A model generated the notes under the pieces. It searched no databases and was not told the DNA's origin. It was given only the letters and a program-made list of their open reading frames with translations. From Adiantum capillus-veneris (lineage: Eukaryota > Streptophyta > Polypodiopsida > Polypodiales > Pteridaceae): a DNA stretch of 64,000 nucleotides. Below, piece by piece: positions 10,119 to 21,887 of this stretch; positions within the stretch are counted from its first letter, which is position 1, and each line of letters begins with the position of its first letter. The translations under genes and the position numbers were made by a program. The stretch is taken from the NCBI GenBank assembly GCA_014529385.2, contig CM043942.1, positions 107,585,141 through 107,649,140 of the forward strand, written 5' to 3'.

Positions 10119-10984
10119 GTTGAGAGAGAAGGAGAGAACACAGAAGTAGAACCCCAAAGTGTGTAGAATACACACATGAGATGATGTATATATAGAGGGG
10201 ACCTGGGTGCCATATATTGAGTAGCTTCACATATAAGCTCAACACCCCCGCTCAAATAAGGGTCCCTAACTGTGGATGAAAAAACCCTTGGGGGATCAAG
10301 GGAAAAACCCACAGCTCTATATACACCCACCGTTATATTATAAAAATCATTGAATATACAAATGTTGACGAGGAGCTACATCACTCCTTTTACATTGAAT
10401 GTTTTATGAGGAGTTACATTACTCCTATCCTATCAAATACAATAATGAATACAAAGGTTCAATAAAGAGGTGTAAAAGCTATCGATTAGCTTGTAATCAA
10501 AAGTGTCTCCGTGAATCTGTTGTGTAGCTTGTCATCAATATCGCATCACCAAACATGTCTTCATGTTGTCATCAATATGGCATCACCAAACATATCTTCA
10601 TAAATCTTTTATTGTCACCAAGTTTGTCTTCATAAAATCAATTCTTTGATCAATCCTACATAGATCATAGACTCCAAAAAAAATAAAAAATGTCATGAAA
10701 ATTATTAGCATCGTTAATGAAATAATTACGTTCACAATGCCATAAGACATGGTTCGCGACGCCACTCTTTTGACGACATATATACACACGACAACATATG
10801 GTACATAAAGTATAAACGTAAAAGTACAAAATGTGTGATTACGTGATACAAATGATATGTGTATATACTACATAAAACAACATTTATCAATGTAGTGATC
10901 AATGAATACCATCAAAGTATTAACAAAATATCATCATTATATCAATAAAAATGAATAAATGATCATGGTATCAACGAGAAGCAT

Positions 10985-11390
10985 CATGATATCACCGAGA
11001 ATAATCATTGTATCAACGAAACAACATCATGGCATCACCGAGAATAACCATGGTATCAACGAAACATCATCATGGCATCACCGAGAATAACCATGGTATC
11101 AACGAAACAACATCATGGTATCACCGAGAATAACCATGGTATCAACAAAACATCATCATGGTATCAACAAAAATCACCATGGAATCAACGAAATATCATC
11201 ATGGAATCACCGAGAATAACCATGGTATAAACAAAATATCATCATGGCACCACCGAAAATAACCATGCTATGCTATCAGTGACATATCATCATGGTATCA
11301 ACGAAAATCACCATGACCAAAGTATTAACAAAACATCATCATGGTACCATCAAAATCACTATGGTATCAATGAGAAATTATCAATAAAGC
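10985..11390 (+). repeat. 43-bp minisatellite
   Basis: The unit CATGGTATCACCGAGAATAAC plus ATGGTATCAACGAAACA repeats with 43-bp spacing (e.g. 10991, 11034, 11077, 11120) and then degrades. It is rich in ATCATCATGG. No coding is supported. Confidence 0.8.
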
Positions 11391-11639
11391 GACGTAAACT
11401 ATATCTCTAAAAGAATAATTATACGAGAATCAATGAACGAGTATATCATATAACAAAAGATCATGTACCAACAGTAGCTTGATAGAATTTGGACGATCAT
11501 CAACGGCTCGACTGAATCGGAACGATGTGTAACTGGCTTCTGCAACAAAGTTACGTCAATAACAAACATATGATTGATGAAGAAAAATATAATTGAGAAG
11601 TTTTCAATTATGAGAAAAATCAAAAGCAAAAAGTAAAAT

Positions 11640-12370
11640 TTTGATTTTCAAACATATTCGCAATCCGAGACGATAACCCAAAATCGGTGCAGAATTTAGA
11701 GAAACTTTCTTCTGCAAAGTTATAGACCACATCGATTCCAATCCCCATCGCGGGTAGTTTCTTCTGCAAAGTTGTAGACCACATCGATTCCGGTCTCTTA
11801 CCTGAGTAGTTTCTGCAAAATCGTTTTCAATAAGCAGAAAAATAAAAAACAAAAAGCAAAAGTTGCTTTTTAGGTATATACGCAGTCCGCGAACGATAAC
11901 TCAAAATCCGTGCAGAATTTGAAAACACTTTCTTCTGCAAAGTTGTAGACCACATCGATTCCGGTCTCTTGCGGGTAGTTTCTGCAAAATCGTTTCCAAT
12001 TAGCACAAAAATCAAAAATAAAAAGCGGAAGTTGCTTTTCAGGTATGTACGCAGTCCGCGAACGATAACTCAAAATCGGTGCAGAATTTGAAAAAACTTC
12101 CTTCTGCAAAGTTGTAGACCACATCGATTCCGGTCTCTCCAACAGGTAGTTTCTGCAAAATCGTTTCCAATTAGCACAAAATCCAAAAACAAAACGCAAA
12201 AGCTGTTTTTCAGGTATGTACGCAGTCCGTGAACGATAACTCAAAATCGGTGCAGAATTTGAAAAAACTTCCTTGTGCAAAGTTGTAGACCACATCGATT
12301 CCGATCCCTCTCGCGAATAGTTTTTGCAAAATCGATTTTTATCAGGAGAAAAATAGAAAACAAAAACGTA
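11640..12370 (+). repeat. About 170-bp tandem array, four units
   Basis: The landmark GCAGTCCGCGAACGATAACT recurs at 11882, 12051 and 12222 (spacing 169 and 171 bp), with a divergent first unit near 11650. Each unit contains TGCAAAGTTGTAGACCACAT and GTAGTTTCTGCAAAATCG. A repetitive 190-codon minus-strand ORF across it is an artefact of a near-multiple-of-three period. Confidence 0.85.
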
Positions 12371-12526
12371 CTTCTCTAATACCATGTTGAGAGAGAAGGA
12401 GAGAACACAGAAGTAGAACCCCAAAGTGTGTAGAATACACACATGAGATGATGTATATATAGAGGGGACCTGGGTGCCATATATAGAGAAGCCATATATT
12501 GAGTAGCTTCACATATAAGCTCAACA

Positions 12527-13604
12527 CCTTTGACCACTCATTGAATATTGGACATAAAAGGGACTATTTATTCACCAAAAATATCATTTTAGACCGTGAA
12601 GGCTCCATAGAGGTGCATAATGTAGGTGGGCCCCACCATGAGGCCCTACGGGTGGCTCCTGCGGGGTATCTCAACTTGTCTGTCTTGGCATTTAGAAAGC
12701 ATCTTTAGGTTGGTCCCATCACATGCAAGTGACCTTGAACACTCATTGCTCTTCTAGAAGATGAGTAGGTGAAAAATAAGATCTCACTCTCTTGATTTAC
12801 TTGATTTACAGTTTCCTTTTGCTGCGAATCTGACAGATTTATACTATTTTGACCATAACTTTTTACCTGTAGCTCGGAATGACATGCTTCAAAAGGCAAA
12901 ATTGACCTTCTCAACATGTTTGATATGAATTTGGACTATTCTTCACGCCCATGCACCAAGGAATTCGGTTTGGAAGGTCCACACTAGGCTAGGGAACCTT
13001 TTGCTTCAAAGTCTTCTTGTATGGGCCCTTTGCTTGTATGCATCCAAGGGGAATCATGCTTTTTCAAAAGGCTATGATGCTTAAACAAATAGAGGAGGGC
13101 CCAATATTATTTGCTTGTGAAAAGAATATACAATTGGAGTCTTTTTGAAAGGAGAGAAACTATATGTATATTCTTAAGAGATATTGGGCCACCTATGTAG
13201 GGGGCATAGAAGACTTGTAGAGAGGGACCATAATCTTTGGTAAAGACAAGTGGAGAGTTGATTTCCATGGGAATTTATCTATAAGGGGTGGAAGATGGAT
13301 ATATTATTTTTCTACTACTAATTCACAAGAGGTAAGAAAGTTTGGGGGTATATAGTTGGTTATTGTATGCTTATTCTATTTACAAAGCAAAAAAGAAAAG
13401 GGTGGTAATATAAATATATGACTAAGGTGACATTTTTGGGAAGAGTATAATGTATGTGTCGCCACAAAGGTTAAACGAAGAGGGGGAATTTACTCTAGAT
13501 AACTTAATAGCATAGAAAAATATATACACATATGAGGAAGAGGACGTTGAGTAGGCTAACAAATGTTGCAAAAAGATGGTTACCATTTTATGCCACTCAA
13601 TGCA
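12527..13604. other. Intergenic DNA, no gene recognised
   Basis: The sequence between the mini-LTR element and copia-1 is non-repetitive and has no convincing reading frame. Short ORFs lack any motif. It contains the palindromic GTAGGTGGGCCCCACC at about 12623. Confidence 0.5.
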
Positions 13605-13656
13605 TGTGCTCAATAGAAGGCTTTCTATCATGCCACGATTCATATGGAGTAATAGA

Positions 13657-15520
13657 CTAAAAAGCTTTTGTAGGACACCTGTTTAGTACATAACTGGCAC
13701 ACATGATGGTCTCAAACCAAAAAGAATGCAGCAAAGCTTGACTTTTGACCATACATTGTGTCATTTCCGTAAGGGACCTGTTTTTCCTCTCTGCAACACC
13801 ATTTTGCTCAGATGTATAAGGCAGTGTACATTGGTGTTTTATCCCATGACTAGCCAGAAATGCATTGAATTCATGAGACATATGCTCCCCCTCGATCGGA
13901 ACGGAGGGTGCCCATAGTACATTTCGAGACATTTTCAACCATAGCCAGAAATTGTTTGAAGCACATAAAAACTTTGGACTTCGCTTTAAGAGGAAATACC
14001 CATGCATGCTTGGAGTAATCATCAATGAAAGTCACGAAGTAAAGATAATTGCCCAAGGACGGAGTTTGCATGGGTCCACAAGCATCACTATGCACAAGCT
14101 GCAACCTGCATGTGGCCCGAACTGAACCATCCTTTAGAAACTTAGAATGTTGCATCTTACCCAAAATATAGCCTTCACAAACATGTTCGATAGGTGCTTC
14201 AAGAGGCGGCAACGAAGCAACCATATCATATTTCTACAAACGCAACAAACTGACAAAATTCAGATGACCAAAACGTGCATGCCAAAGTTTTTCAGCTGAA
14301 ATAGCCCTTGAATTTGCAATAGCATTTGCAAAATTTTGTCCACACTTGTCATACAAAGTGAGCTTATACAGTCCACAACACAAAAGGCTAGATGCAACAA
14401 TTTCATCACCAAAAATAAGATCAAAAATTGTACATCTGTCATCCACAAATTTGACTACAAGTCCAAGTCTAGCAAGTGCGGATACAGACAAGAGATTCTT
14501 CTTGATCCCAGGTACATAAAGTGCATCAACAAGTGTGAAGGAACTGCCATTTGCAGCAGTAAGCACAATCTTTTCAACTCCCTAAACTGGATAAGAGGCA
14601 TTGTTGGCACAAGTGACTGAATTCCCACGAGGGACAGACTCGAGAGAGGTAAACAATTCATGATGTGAGGTAATGTGATTTGTAGCACCACTGTCAAAAT
14701 ACCACACATAAGAATCTGCAGCATCTGACAAGCATGCATCATGGACATCAGGATTGTAAGTGCACTCTGCACTAAAAGCCCATTCTGCATCAACATCAGC
14801 AACACAGTCTCCTTTCACAAAAGACTCAACAATGGCTACATTTGTAGTGGAACCAGCATTTGGAGTGGAACCACCCTCTTTCTTCTTAGCCTCTTTGGCC
14901 TTCAACTTAGGACACGACTTGATCAAGTGATCAAGTCATTAGATTTACAAAATGGCAATGCATTTTCTTTTTTCCCTTATCACCAGAATTTCCAGACAAA
15001 TTGCTGCTAGCAGAAGCATTAGAAACAGAAATTTTTTCCACTTGCAGCAGAACCATAAGAAGTGGCTGTATTGTTGTTACCACCCTTTCTCTGAGAAGCA
15101 GCCTGTTCAACTCCACGCTTCCTAGTCCTGTTTTTTCTAGAAAGTGACTCTTACAACAGCAATGTGCATAATGCATCAAACTTGACAACTTCAAGATTTC
15201 CTTGGGTCATAAGTCTCCAAGTACTAGCAAAAGTCTGGTAAGAATTTGGTAAGGCATCAAGAACAGTCTGCACAAGGGAATTTTCTGAAATGACTTAACC
15301 TGCAGAAATAAGTTGCTCATTGATATCCGCACTAGCAAGGAAAGTGTCCATATCATCTTCCTCATGCATAATCTTTGACTCCATCTCTTTACGTAGCAAA
15401 GCAATTTTAGCCTCATTGTGACTTGCATAAAGACTAGCCAAAATATCCCAAGCCTATTTTGGAGATTTTGCTGAACGGATGTGAGGAACAATGGTGCACT
15501 TAACAGACAATGCAATCAAT
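13657..15520 (-). pseudogene. Copia gag-protease-integrase region, multiple stops and frameshifts
   Basis: Translating the minus strand gives, in order, a UBN2-like gag with 'AWDILASLYASHNEAK', a protease with catalytic D-S-G-A in 'WYFDSGATNHITSH' (about 14670-14710), a GAG-pre-integrase box 'LWHARFGHLNF' (about 14255-14290), and an integrase core with 'LVHSDACGP', 'FIDDYSKHAWVF' and 'QNGVAERKNRS'. The frame is broken at several points (for example the TAG near 14583 and shifts near 14930 and 15300), so no polyprotein can be made. Copia order is protease-integrase-RT; RT is lost here. Confidence 0.88.
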
Positions 15521-16123
15521 GCATGAGCCTACGCATCCTTTACATCCAACGATCTTGTTCTGCCGTAGGCAAAACAACTCTTATAGCAGCAAGACCTGCA
15601 ACATCCTCAACATCGCCTACATCCTCAGAACCAGGATGTACATCAATGCCCTACACAATATTATAGACGCCCTTTGACACAAGAATGTGTTGCATCATAT
15701 AAGACCACATAGGGTAATTGTCCCGATCCAACCTGTCCTCAGTAGCAAACATCTTGAAGACATCTGTATTGTTGTCAGCAATGGTAAATGTTGCACTTGA
15801 TGTGAAAGATGCTCAAAAATAGGAGAAATGGAGTGGAAACAGCACGTGCTAGCACAAACCGTAGAAGACTGTAAGGCACATGTTCTGCAAAAATCAGCAC
15901 TGACAGAAATTTTGTACAAAATGAAAAAATTGCCTATGTAGTGCTGTTTGTAGTGGAAACGGAGGCCGAATGAGCCCAAACCAGAAATGTGAGCAGACTT
16001 AGCTCTAGGAGCTTACTCAAAATATATGTCGACCTACGAACGCTCGCCAAACCTCAGTGTAATCGGAGAAAGTGAGTAGGCATCTGCTGGAGCAGTTGTG
16101 GCGATTAAGCCTCGGAGGACATA

Positions 16124-16139
16124 ACCTGATCTGATACCA
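16124..16139 (-). promoter_or_regulatory. Initiator-Met tRNA primer-binding site (copia-1)
   Basis: The minus strand reads TGGTATCAGATCAGGT, 2 bp inside the LTR. The first ten bases match the usual plant copia site complementary to initiator tRNA-Met. Confidence 0.85.
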
Positions 16140-16141
16140 AT

Positions 16142-16385
16142 TGTTGGAATTAGGGTTGCACAGAAACGCACCCATCTTGGAGAAGACAAATAAAGCTCAA
16201 GGCACACATTAGAGAGTGTGTTGCTTAGTGTGCAATGAAAGATAGATAGCCCTAGAGTGATGGACATATATACAATGTCAGGGGAAAAAACCTCCTAAAG
16301 AGGGAAAAAATGCCCCAGCGATCCTAGTGTATTCACACACATCACTACCACATGTATATGGTGATACACTTCACCTTGGGCATCA
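16142..16385 (-). repeat. LTR of copia-1 (244 bp)
   Basis: The repeat runs TGTTGGAATTAGGG...GGGCATCA in plus orientation. Its reverse complement aligns over its full length with 52780-53028, the 3' LTR of copia-2. Shared blocks include CCATATACATGTGGTAGTGA, TTTCATTGCACACTAAG and CCTTGAGCTT. Confidence 0.85.
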
Positions 16386-16786
16386 CCAATTCTATTGGTG
16401 CAAAAGAAAGATGGTACTATGCGCATGTGCGTAGATTATCGCGGATTAAATGCAATAACAATCAAGTACAAGTATCCTTTGCCTCGATTGGATGAGTTGT
16501 TTGATCAACTCCACGGGGCAAGATACTATACAAAGATAGATCTTTGTTCAGGATACCACCAGGTGCATATTCTACTACAAGATATCTCCAGAACTGCCTT
16601 CAGAACACGGTTCAGGCATTTTGAATTTTTGGTTATGTCTTTTGGTCTAACCAATGCTCCAGCTCCATTATGACACTCATGGATAGTGTCTTACGTCCCT
16701 ATCTTGGAAAATTTGTTGTGTTTTTCCTTGATGACATTCTCATTTACAGTAAGACTGAAGATGAACACATAGAACACCTATGATTA
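16386..16786 (+). pseudogene. Reverse transcriptase, 5' portion of gypsy-B, interrupted by the hAT element
   Basis: The RT blocks are '[18 protein letters not shown]', '[16 protein letters not shown]', '[11 protein letters not shown]' and 'FGLTNAP'. A frameshift near 16667 is followed by '[13 protein letters not shown]...', which holds the catalytic DD. The 5' half of the element (LTR, gag, protease) is missing because copia-1 abuts at 16385. Coding stops at the 8-bp duplication at 16787 and resumes in frame at 25188. Confidence 0.88.
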
Positions 16787-16794
16787 GTGTTTGA
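16787..16794 (+). repeat. Left 8-bp target-site duplication of the hAT element
   Basis: GTGTTTGA here is repeated exactly at 25180-25187. Removing one copy plus 16795-25179 joins the flanking gypsy RT frame without a shift. Eight bases is the hAT-superfamily duplication length. Confidence 0.92.
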
Positions 16795-17042
16795 AAGGGA
16801 TTTTAATTACGCGATGACGCATTTTGTTAAATGTTAATTATTGTTGTTATTATCACTATTTTTTTCATGTTAATAACATATCTAATGTCATGACCTATGA
16901 AAACCAGTAGAAAACGTAGAACCGGCGGGGCAACCTACAAACCCCAGCAGGCCCAACGGGCTTATTACAAAACCCGGTGGGCCCGGCGGGCAAAGCAAGA
17001 ATCCCGCCGGCCCCGTCATGTACCCCCTCCATATTTGGCGGC
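16795..17042 (+). repeat. Left terminal and GC-rich subterminal region of the hAT element
   Basis: The terminal repeat is followed by A/T-rich DNA and then, at about 16915-17015, a block of GGCGGG, CCCAGCAGGCCC, CCGGTGGGCCCGGCGGGC and CCCGCCGG motifs. The right end has the same kind of block in opposite orientation. Repeated subterminal motifs are transposase-binding sites in known hAT elements; that role here is inferred. Confidence 0.75.
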
Positions 17043-17052
17043 TCTATATAAC
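17043..17052 (+). promoter_or_regulatory. Inward TATA box, transposase arm
   Basis: TCTATATAAC sits just inside the GC-rich block and points towards the transposase. It mirrors CTATATAAAGG on the minus strand near 24998-25008 at the other end. Confidence 0.55.
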
Positions 17053-17176
17053 CCTGTAGTAGACATCACATCACATCACCGCTTCCTCTAAATTTGGTCA
17101 TCCTTTAAAATTTAGAAGAAAAACTAAAGGTAAAAAAATGAATAGTCTTTAAAAAAAATTAAAACTTAATGAAACT

Positions 17177-17775
17177 CTGATCATGGATCATTAGTTCTTT
17201 TTTGGACTGAAGTGATTCTTAAAAGGAGGTAGAAAGGTGAATCTTTGGGTCAGTATCTCTACATTTGGGATGGACTAATCTCATGTTTTGTTCACCGTTA
17301 TATTTGCTAAATTGATTGCTATATTGATTAGAACTTCTATCATGGGTCATTAGTTATTTTTTGGACTGAACTGATTCTTGAAAAGAGATAGAAAGGTGAA
17401 TCTTTGGGTCGATATCTCTACTTTTGGGATGGACTGATCACATGTTTGATTCAACGTTGTATTTGCTTGCTATTCCGATTAGAGCTCTAATCATGGGTCA
17501 TTAGTTCTTTTTTGGACTGGACTGATTCATGAAAGGAGGTAGGAAGGTGAATCTTTGGGTCGATATCTCTACTTTTGGGATGGACTGATCACATGTTTGA
17601 TTCACCATTGTATTTGCTTACTATTTCTATTAGAGCTCCAATCATGGGTCATTAGTTCTTTTTTGGACTGGACTGATTCATGAAAGGGGTAGGAAGGTGA
17701 ATCTTTGGGTCGATATCTCTACTTTTGGGATGGACTGATCACATATTTGACTCACCGTTGTATTTTCTTGCTCAT
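17177..17775 (+). repeat. About 151-160-bp tandem array, four units (hAT left arm)
   Basis: TCATGG(A/G)TCATTAGT recurs at 17181, 17340, 17491 and 17642. Each is followed by TTTTTTGGACTG, AGAAAGGTGAATCTTTGGGTC (with small changes) and TTTGGGATGGACTGATC. The array occupies the presumed 5' untranslated or intron region between the TATA box and the transposase. Confidence 0.85.
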
Positions 17776-18088
17776 GTTTGAGTAGATTGAGGTTTATTCC
17801 CTTCAAGCTTCACTACTACACTTGTGTGTGATATTGATTATAACACTAATGTTTGGTTTGAATAATACTTGAAAGAAGAGATAGCATACTGAGCTATGTT
17901 TATTGGTATTGCAAGCATCCAATAAGTATGTCTTCCACCGGGAATGTGAGCGGTGATGTTGGTGTCTCAAGCATGGCTTCCTTGAGGAGACCTCCTACCT
18001 CGATTCCAAGTCCGGTCCTGGTTCGCAGGGCACCACTTCGCAGGGCAAGCGAAAGGCAGGTGAAAAAATTCCAGGACCCGAGTGGAAT

Positions 18089-20307
18089 TTTGCCACAAAT
18101 TTAAATAAGTATCAAGATTGGAAATGTAACTTTTGTGGCGAAGATAAATATGGAGGAGAACCAAGAATAAGGGATCATTTGCTAGGTGGCAATACCAAAA
18201 TCCAAGGAGGAAAGTGCAAGGGCTTAGGTGTAGAAGAAGCAGCTATGCGCTTAAAATCTTTAATTGGTAAGCTAATTTCCACGAGTAAAAGATCAAAACT
18301 CTCTACTTTCGACCATCACACCCCGGTATCGATAAGATCAAACCAGTATGAGGGATCATTGGGTGTAACGCCCACCAATGGAAGCACTCAAAGCAGGGAA
18401 CCAAATTCTCATATCAATGGAACTACACCTCCAAACCATGGATCTCCTGACGTTCAGGTAGGATCGTCAAAAAGTAGACAGGTTAGCTTACAGACGAGCT
18501 TCAAAACACTTGCCTTAGAAGAAGCACAACTTGCACTAGCTAAGGCCGTCTATTTCACTGGGGATTCATTGGCCATTGTCACCCGTGATGCATGGAAGTC
18601 ATCTTGGAAACGCATTGGGGAGTGTGGTGCTGGATTTACCCCTCCAACATATCACCATATGAGAAACCAACTGTTGGATAAATGTTACACAAGCACACAA
18701 CAGGATATTCAAAGGGTAATATTAAATGCAACAGAACAATCTGGATACACCATAGTTAGTCATGGTTGGTCCAATGTTCAAAGGTGGCCATTGATCAACA
18801 TCATGCTTGTATGTCCTCGTGGTGAATGTTTTATCAAAGATGTGGATAGCTCTGGTCAAATAAAGTCTGGCAGTTTTATAGCTGACATCATTGGTGACGC
18901 AGTTGAGGAACTTGGAAAAGAAAATGTTGTCCAAGTAATCATGGACAATGCCAAAAATTGCAGGGCTGCAGGTAGGATACTTGAAAGTCGCTTCTCTCAC
19001 CTATATAATGCTGGTTGCAGTACACACAGCTTGAACTTGGTATTGCAAGATTGGTACAAGAGGGAGGACAGAGAGTGGTTCAAATGGATAGTAGACAATG
19101 CTCGCTTAATAGTCAAGTTTGTTTTGAAGCGTCAGAGGGTTCTTGACATGTACCGTCAGAGATGTCTACTATGTTAAAACTGCCGTGCGAAACTAGATTT
19201 TGTACCAACTACTATAAGGTAGAATCACTAATAAAAAATAAGAATGCTGTGATGGAGTCATTTGTTTGTGCCACTTTTTCAAAATGGGAGGCTGGTCAAA
19301 GGGAGAAGATAAAAAGCAAAATAGGGGTGATCAGAGATCTACTAGCTGATCGCCACTTCTGGGATGATGTGGTGGATGTGCACAATGTCATGATGCCAAT
19401 TATGCTCGCATTACGCCAACTGGATTCTGCCTTGCCTAACATAGGTAAGGTGTGGATGGCTTGGTGGACTGTTCAAGAAAGCCTTGCAAATCCAGAGGAG
19501 CCCTAGGAGCCAATTGTGAAGCCTTGGAAGACACCATTCACTCAAAAGAGGAGAGAAATTTTGAGAAAGTATGTGCATGGTCGATGGGTTCGAGCACATA
19601 GTCCACTACACAACGTAGCTTTCTTATTGGATCTAGAGTATTGGGCAATGGAAAATAGACAAACTTGATGAGGAGGTGCTGGAAGACTTTTATGATGTGA
19701 TAGGAAGGTTTTATGATGATCCTGATAAGCATGCATCAGCTGTTACTGATCTTACGAAGTTTAAACTAAAAGAGGGTAAGTTTGGTACAAAATTTATGCA
19801 GAACTTGCCACGGAGCAACCAGCGTGGAAGTGGTGGATGATGAATGGTGGTAGTGCACCCACCCTTAAACGCATAGCTGTTAGAATCCTAGCCCAATGTG
19901 CATCCAATTCAAGTTTTGAGAGAAACTGGAGTACATATAAATATGTACATTCCACCATCAGAAGCCGCTTTCTAAATTCAAGAGCTGAAAAATTGGTGTA
20001 TATGTACTGCAACCATCGGCTATTGGCAAGAGTGCAAGCTGAGAACTACAAAGAGGAGATGCCGCGCTGGACTTATGATGTAACCAATGATGAGGTGGAC
20101 GAAGACAGTGAGTTGCAAGGGGAATCTCATGAAGTAGAAACTACATGTACTTTAGAAGAGATTGAAGAGAATTTGGAAATTGAACCAACTTTGACCCGTC
20201 GCAGCAACGACAGTGGTTTAATTAATAGATTATTGAATCCATTGAGTGACTTCTGTTTAAGTTCAGAAACTGTTTATCTTATAAGTTTTTTTTTATATTT
20301 AGTTTAA
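18089..20307 (+). pseudogene. hAT transposase (BED finger, DUF659, C-terminal dimerisation region), degraded
   Basis: A BED-type zinc finger 'WKCNFCGEDKYGGEPR' with His and Cys ligands follows at about 18124-18215. A DUF659-like/RNase H-like core comes next, with 'VIMDNAKNC' (second catalytic Asp) and 'CSTHSLNLVLQDW'. The dimerisation block has 'SNSSFERNWSTY' (catalytic Glu context) near 19908-19943. The frame changes near 18085 and 19160, has a TAG at about 19504, and shifts again near 19665-19830. The motif normally read 'DGW' is 'SHGWSN' at about 18757-18774: Asp to His at the first catalytic position. This copy therefore cannot move itself. A plausible original ATG is at 17928, in another frame. 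Confidence 0.88.
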
Positions 20308-20605
20308 GGTTTAGACATTTGCTTAATAATAAACGAAGCCCTTAAAAACCTTTACAAGGCCACAAATCACTATTAACAAATCTTTGCATTATCACATACC
20401 ATAATTGAAGCTGAAGTGAAGACAATTCACAATTCACTAATAAATTCTCGCAAGACAACGAGTAAATGTTTTCAAATGTCACAAAAACTATCCAAGTGAT
20501 AGTGAAATATTTGTGAGAATATCTTCATTCTCCTGTTCACGCTGACCTTTAAGCTTATTATAGTCTTCAGACATTTTGAACATTGCATATAGCTTTTTTG
20601 ATATC

Positions 20606-21445
20606 TCAAAACTTACATATAGCACAATGAAAGTTATTCATCATGCTTTGCATCAAGCATGATATATGATACATATGTCCGCATGGAAAGCTGAAGTGAC
20701 CACACCACTCATGAAAGAATGATCTACATATGGGGCAAGGACCACCATGCTCACCAGAAGCTGGAGGGGCCTCAATAGATGTTGGTTGCTCAATCAATGT
20801 GGCAGCATTTTGTTTTTTTATAGTCACCTCTAACTCTTTTACGTGGTGAGATAGCACCTTCACCTCCCTTTGCAAGTCTCTATTTAGGGTTTCTTCTGCA
20901 TGAGATCCTTGTGTAGCTTGTGATGCTTGCCTGAGTTGAGTTTGAAGCTCCTCCTTAACTTGGTGAACTTCCATTGATGCACCTTCTAGTGCCAATGACA
21001 TCTCTTGCCGTGTGACGGTGATTGCAGTACTGCGAATGTCCTCAACCGTCATGTGAGGTGTCCTTGAGCTAAAGTCCACTGCTTCACCCAAGACATAATG
21101 CATGTATAAAATCTTGGCAAACCACAATGGACAATCCATATGATGCATAGGATGACCCATAACATCGAGATATATGTTCTCTCCATTGTCTCGTATGTCT
21201 CCATTAATGCATTGTGATAGCTTGAGTCGGCCTTTCTTGATGTTGTCATCTACAACGCCTGGCCATATGGATTTGACCATTTCTCAGTCAATCCTAGTGT
21301 TCACCTCTTTCCATTGTGTACCCAATGGGTTGGCCCACTGGGAGCAACGAGCTGCAATTCGAGTGGTGTCGTTCACTCCACCGCCTTGACACATGGATCT
21401 GAGACGCTCAAAAGCGCGCTTAGCCCTTTGATTATCATTATCCAT
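20606..21445 (-). pseudogene. RING-like zinc-finger protein with coiled coil, inside the hAT element
   Basis: The ATG at 21445 opens MDNDNQRAKRAFERL; an in-frame TGA at about 21281 splits off the first 54 codons, and the frame then continues 224 codons. The N-terminal region has conserved-looking Trp residues. A Gln/Glu/Lys-rich coiled coil spans roughly residues 140-210. The C-terminus holds a RING-like arrangement: 'PCPICRSFF', 'CGHFSFPCGHMYHISCL' and 'FHCAICK'. RING proteins are typically E3 ubiquitin ligases. It reads convergently with the transposase, with 298 bp between their 3' ends. Whether it is a normal component of this hAT lineage or captured cargo cannot be told from one copy. 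Confidence 0.65.
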
Positions 21446-21503
21446 ATCCTGATTAAACACTATACTTCAGTTACGGCATACAAACTTAATGATAATCAAT
21501 TTC

Positions 21504-21675
21504 TATAAGAGTAACCACCATTTTACGACAATCAATTGATATAATTTTAACCACCATTTTACGACAATCAATTGATATAATTTTAACCACCATTTAACGA
21601 CAATCAATTGATATTAGAATAACCACCATCTTATGAAAATCAATTGATATAAGAGTAACCACCATTTTTTAAATC
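21504..21675 (+). repeat. 36-bp tandem repeat, five units
   Basis: TAACCACCATTTTACGACAA followed by TCAATTGATAT recurs at 21512, 21548, 21584, 21620 and 21656. It fills the gap between the kinase 3' end and the RING-gene start. Confidence 0.85.
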
Positions 21676-21887
21676 AATGAATGACAATCAGTGACTCCAC
21701 GTGGCTTTTTGCTTGAAACTTAAGAGAAAAAACAAAACTCATAGAAAATTTGTTGTCTATTGAGATATAACAAAGTGTTTTTATTACTCATACATCATCC
21801 ATGGGGCATAATACCCAATTTTTAAAAGTTCTTTTATGAGTCAAAAGTCTCAGAAAACCCTGCTTCATAAAGTACATCATATATCCA

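Larger units (their letters stand above)
10119..12526 (-). mobile_element. Non-coding mini-LTR retroelement (TRIM/LARD-like)
   Basis: Direct repeats of about 126-142 bp occur at 10119-10244 and 12385-12526, near-identical apart from a short 'ATATAGAGAAGCC' insertion in the right copy. The right copy is bounded by TGTTGA...TCAACA. On the minus strand a primer site TGGTATTAGAGAAG (12371-12384) abuts the right repeat directly; it differs slightly from the usual initiator-Met site. A short purine tract CGGGGG (10245-10250) abuts the left repeat. The internal 2.1 kb holds no gag or pol; two tandem arrays fill much of it. It would depend on an autonomous partner. Confidence 0.8.
13605..16385 (-). 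mobile_element. copia-1: 3'-truncated Ty1/copia retrotransposon
   Basis: The minus-strand order is LTR (16385-16142), initiator-Met primer site, gag, protease, integrase. Homology to copia-2 (50.1-53.0 kb) runs to about 13605, inside the integrase C-terminal region, and then stops. RT, RNase H and the second LTR are missing. The LTR edge at 16385/16386 cuts directly into gypsy-B coding sequence, so copia-1 or a rearrangement truncated gypsy-B. Confidence 0.88.

Noticed and set aside
11870-12442. 190-codon minus-strand ORF with internal peptide repeats
   Set aside because: It is the translation of a tandem DNA array with a near 171-bp period; unit lengths vary (169/171) and no start or domain supports it.
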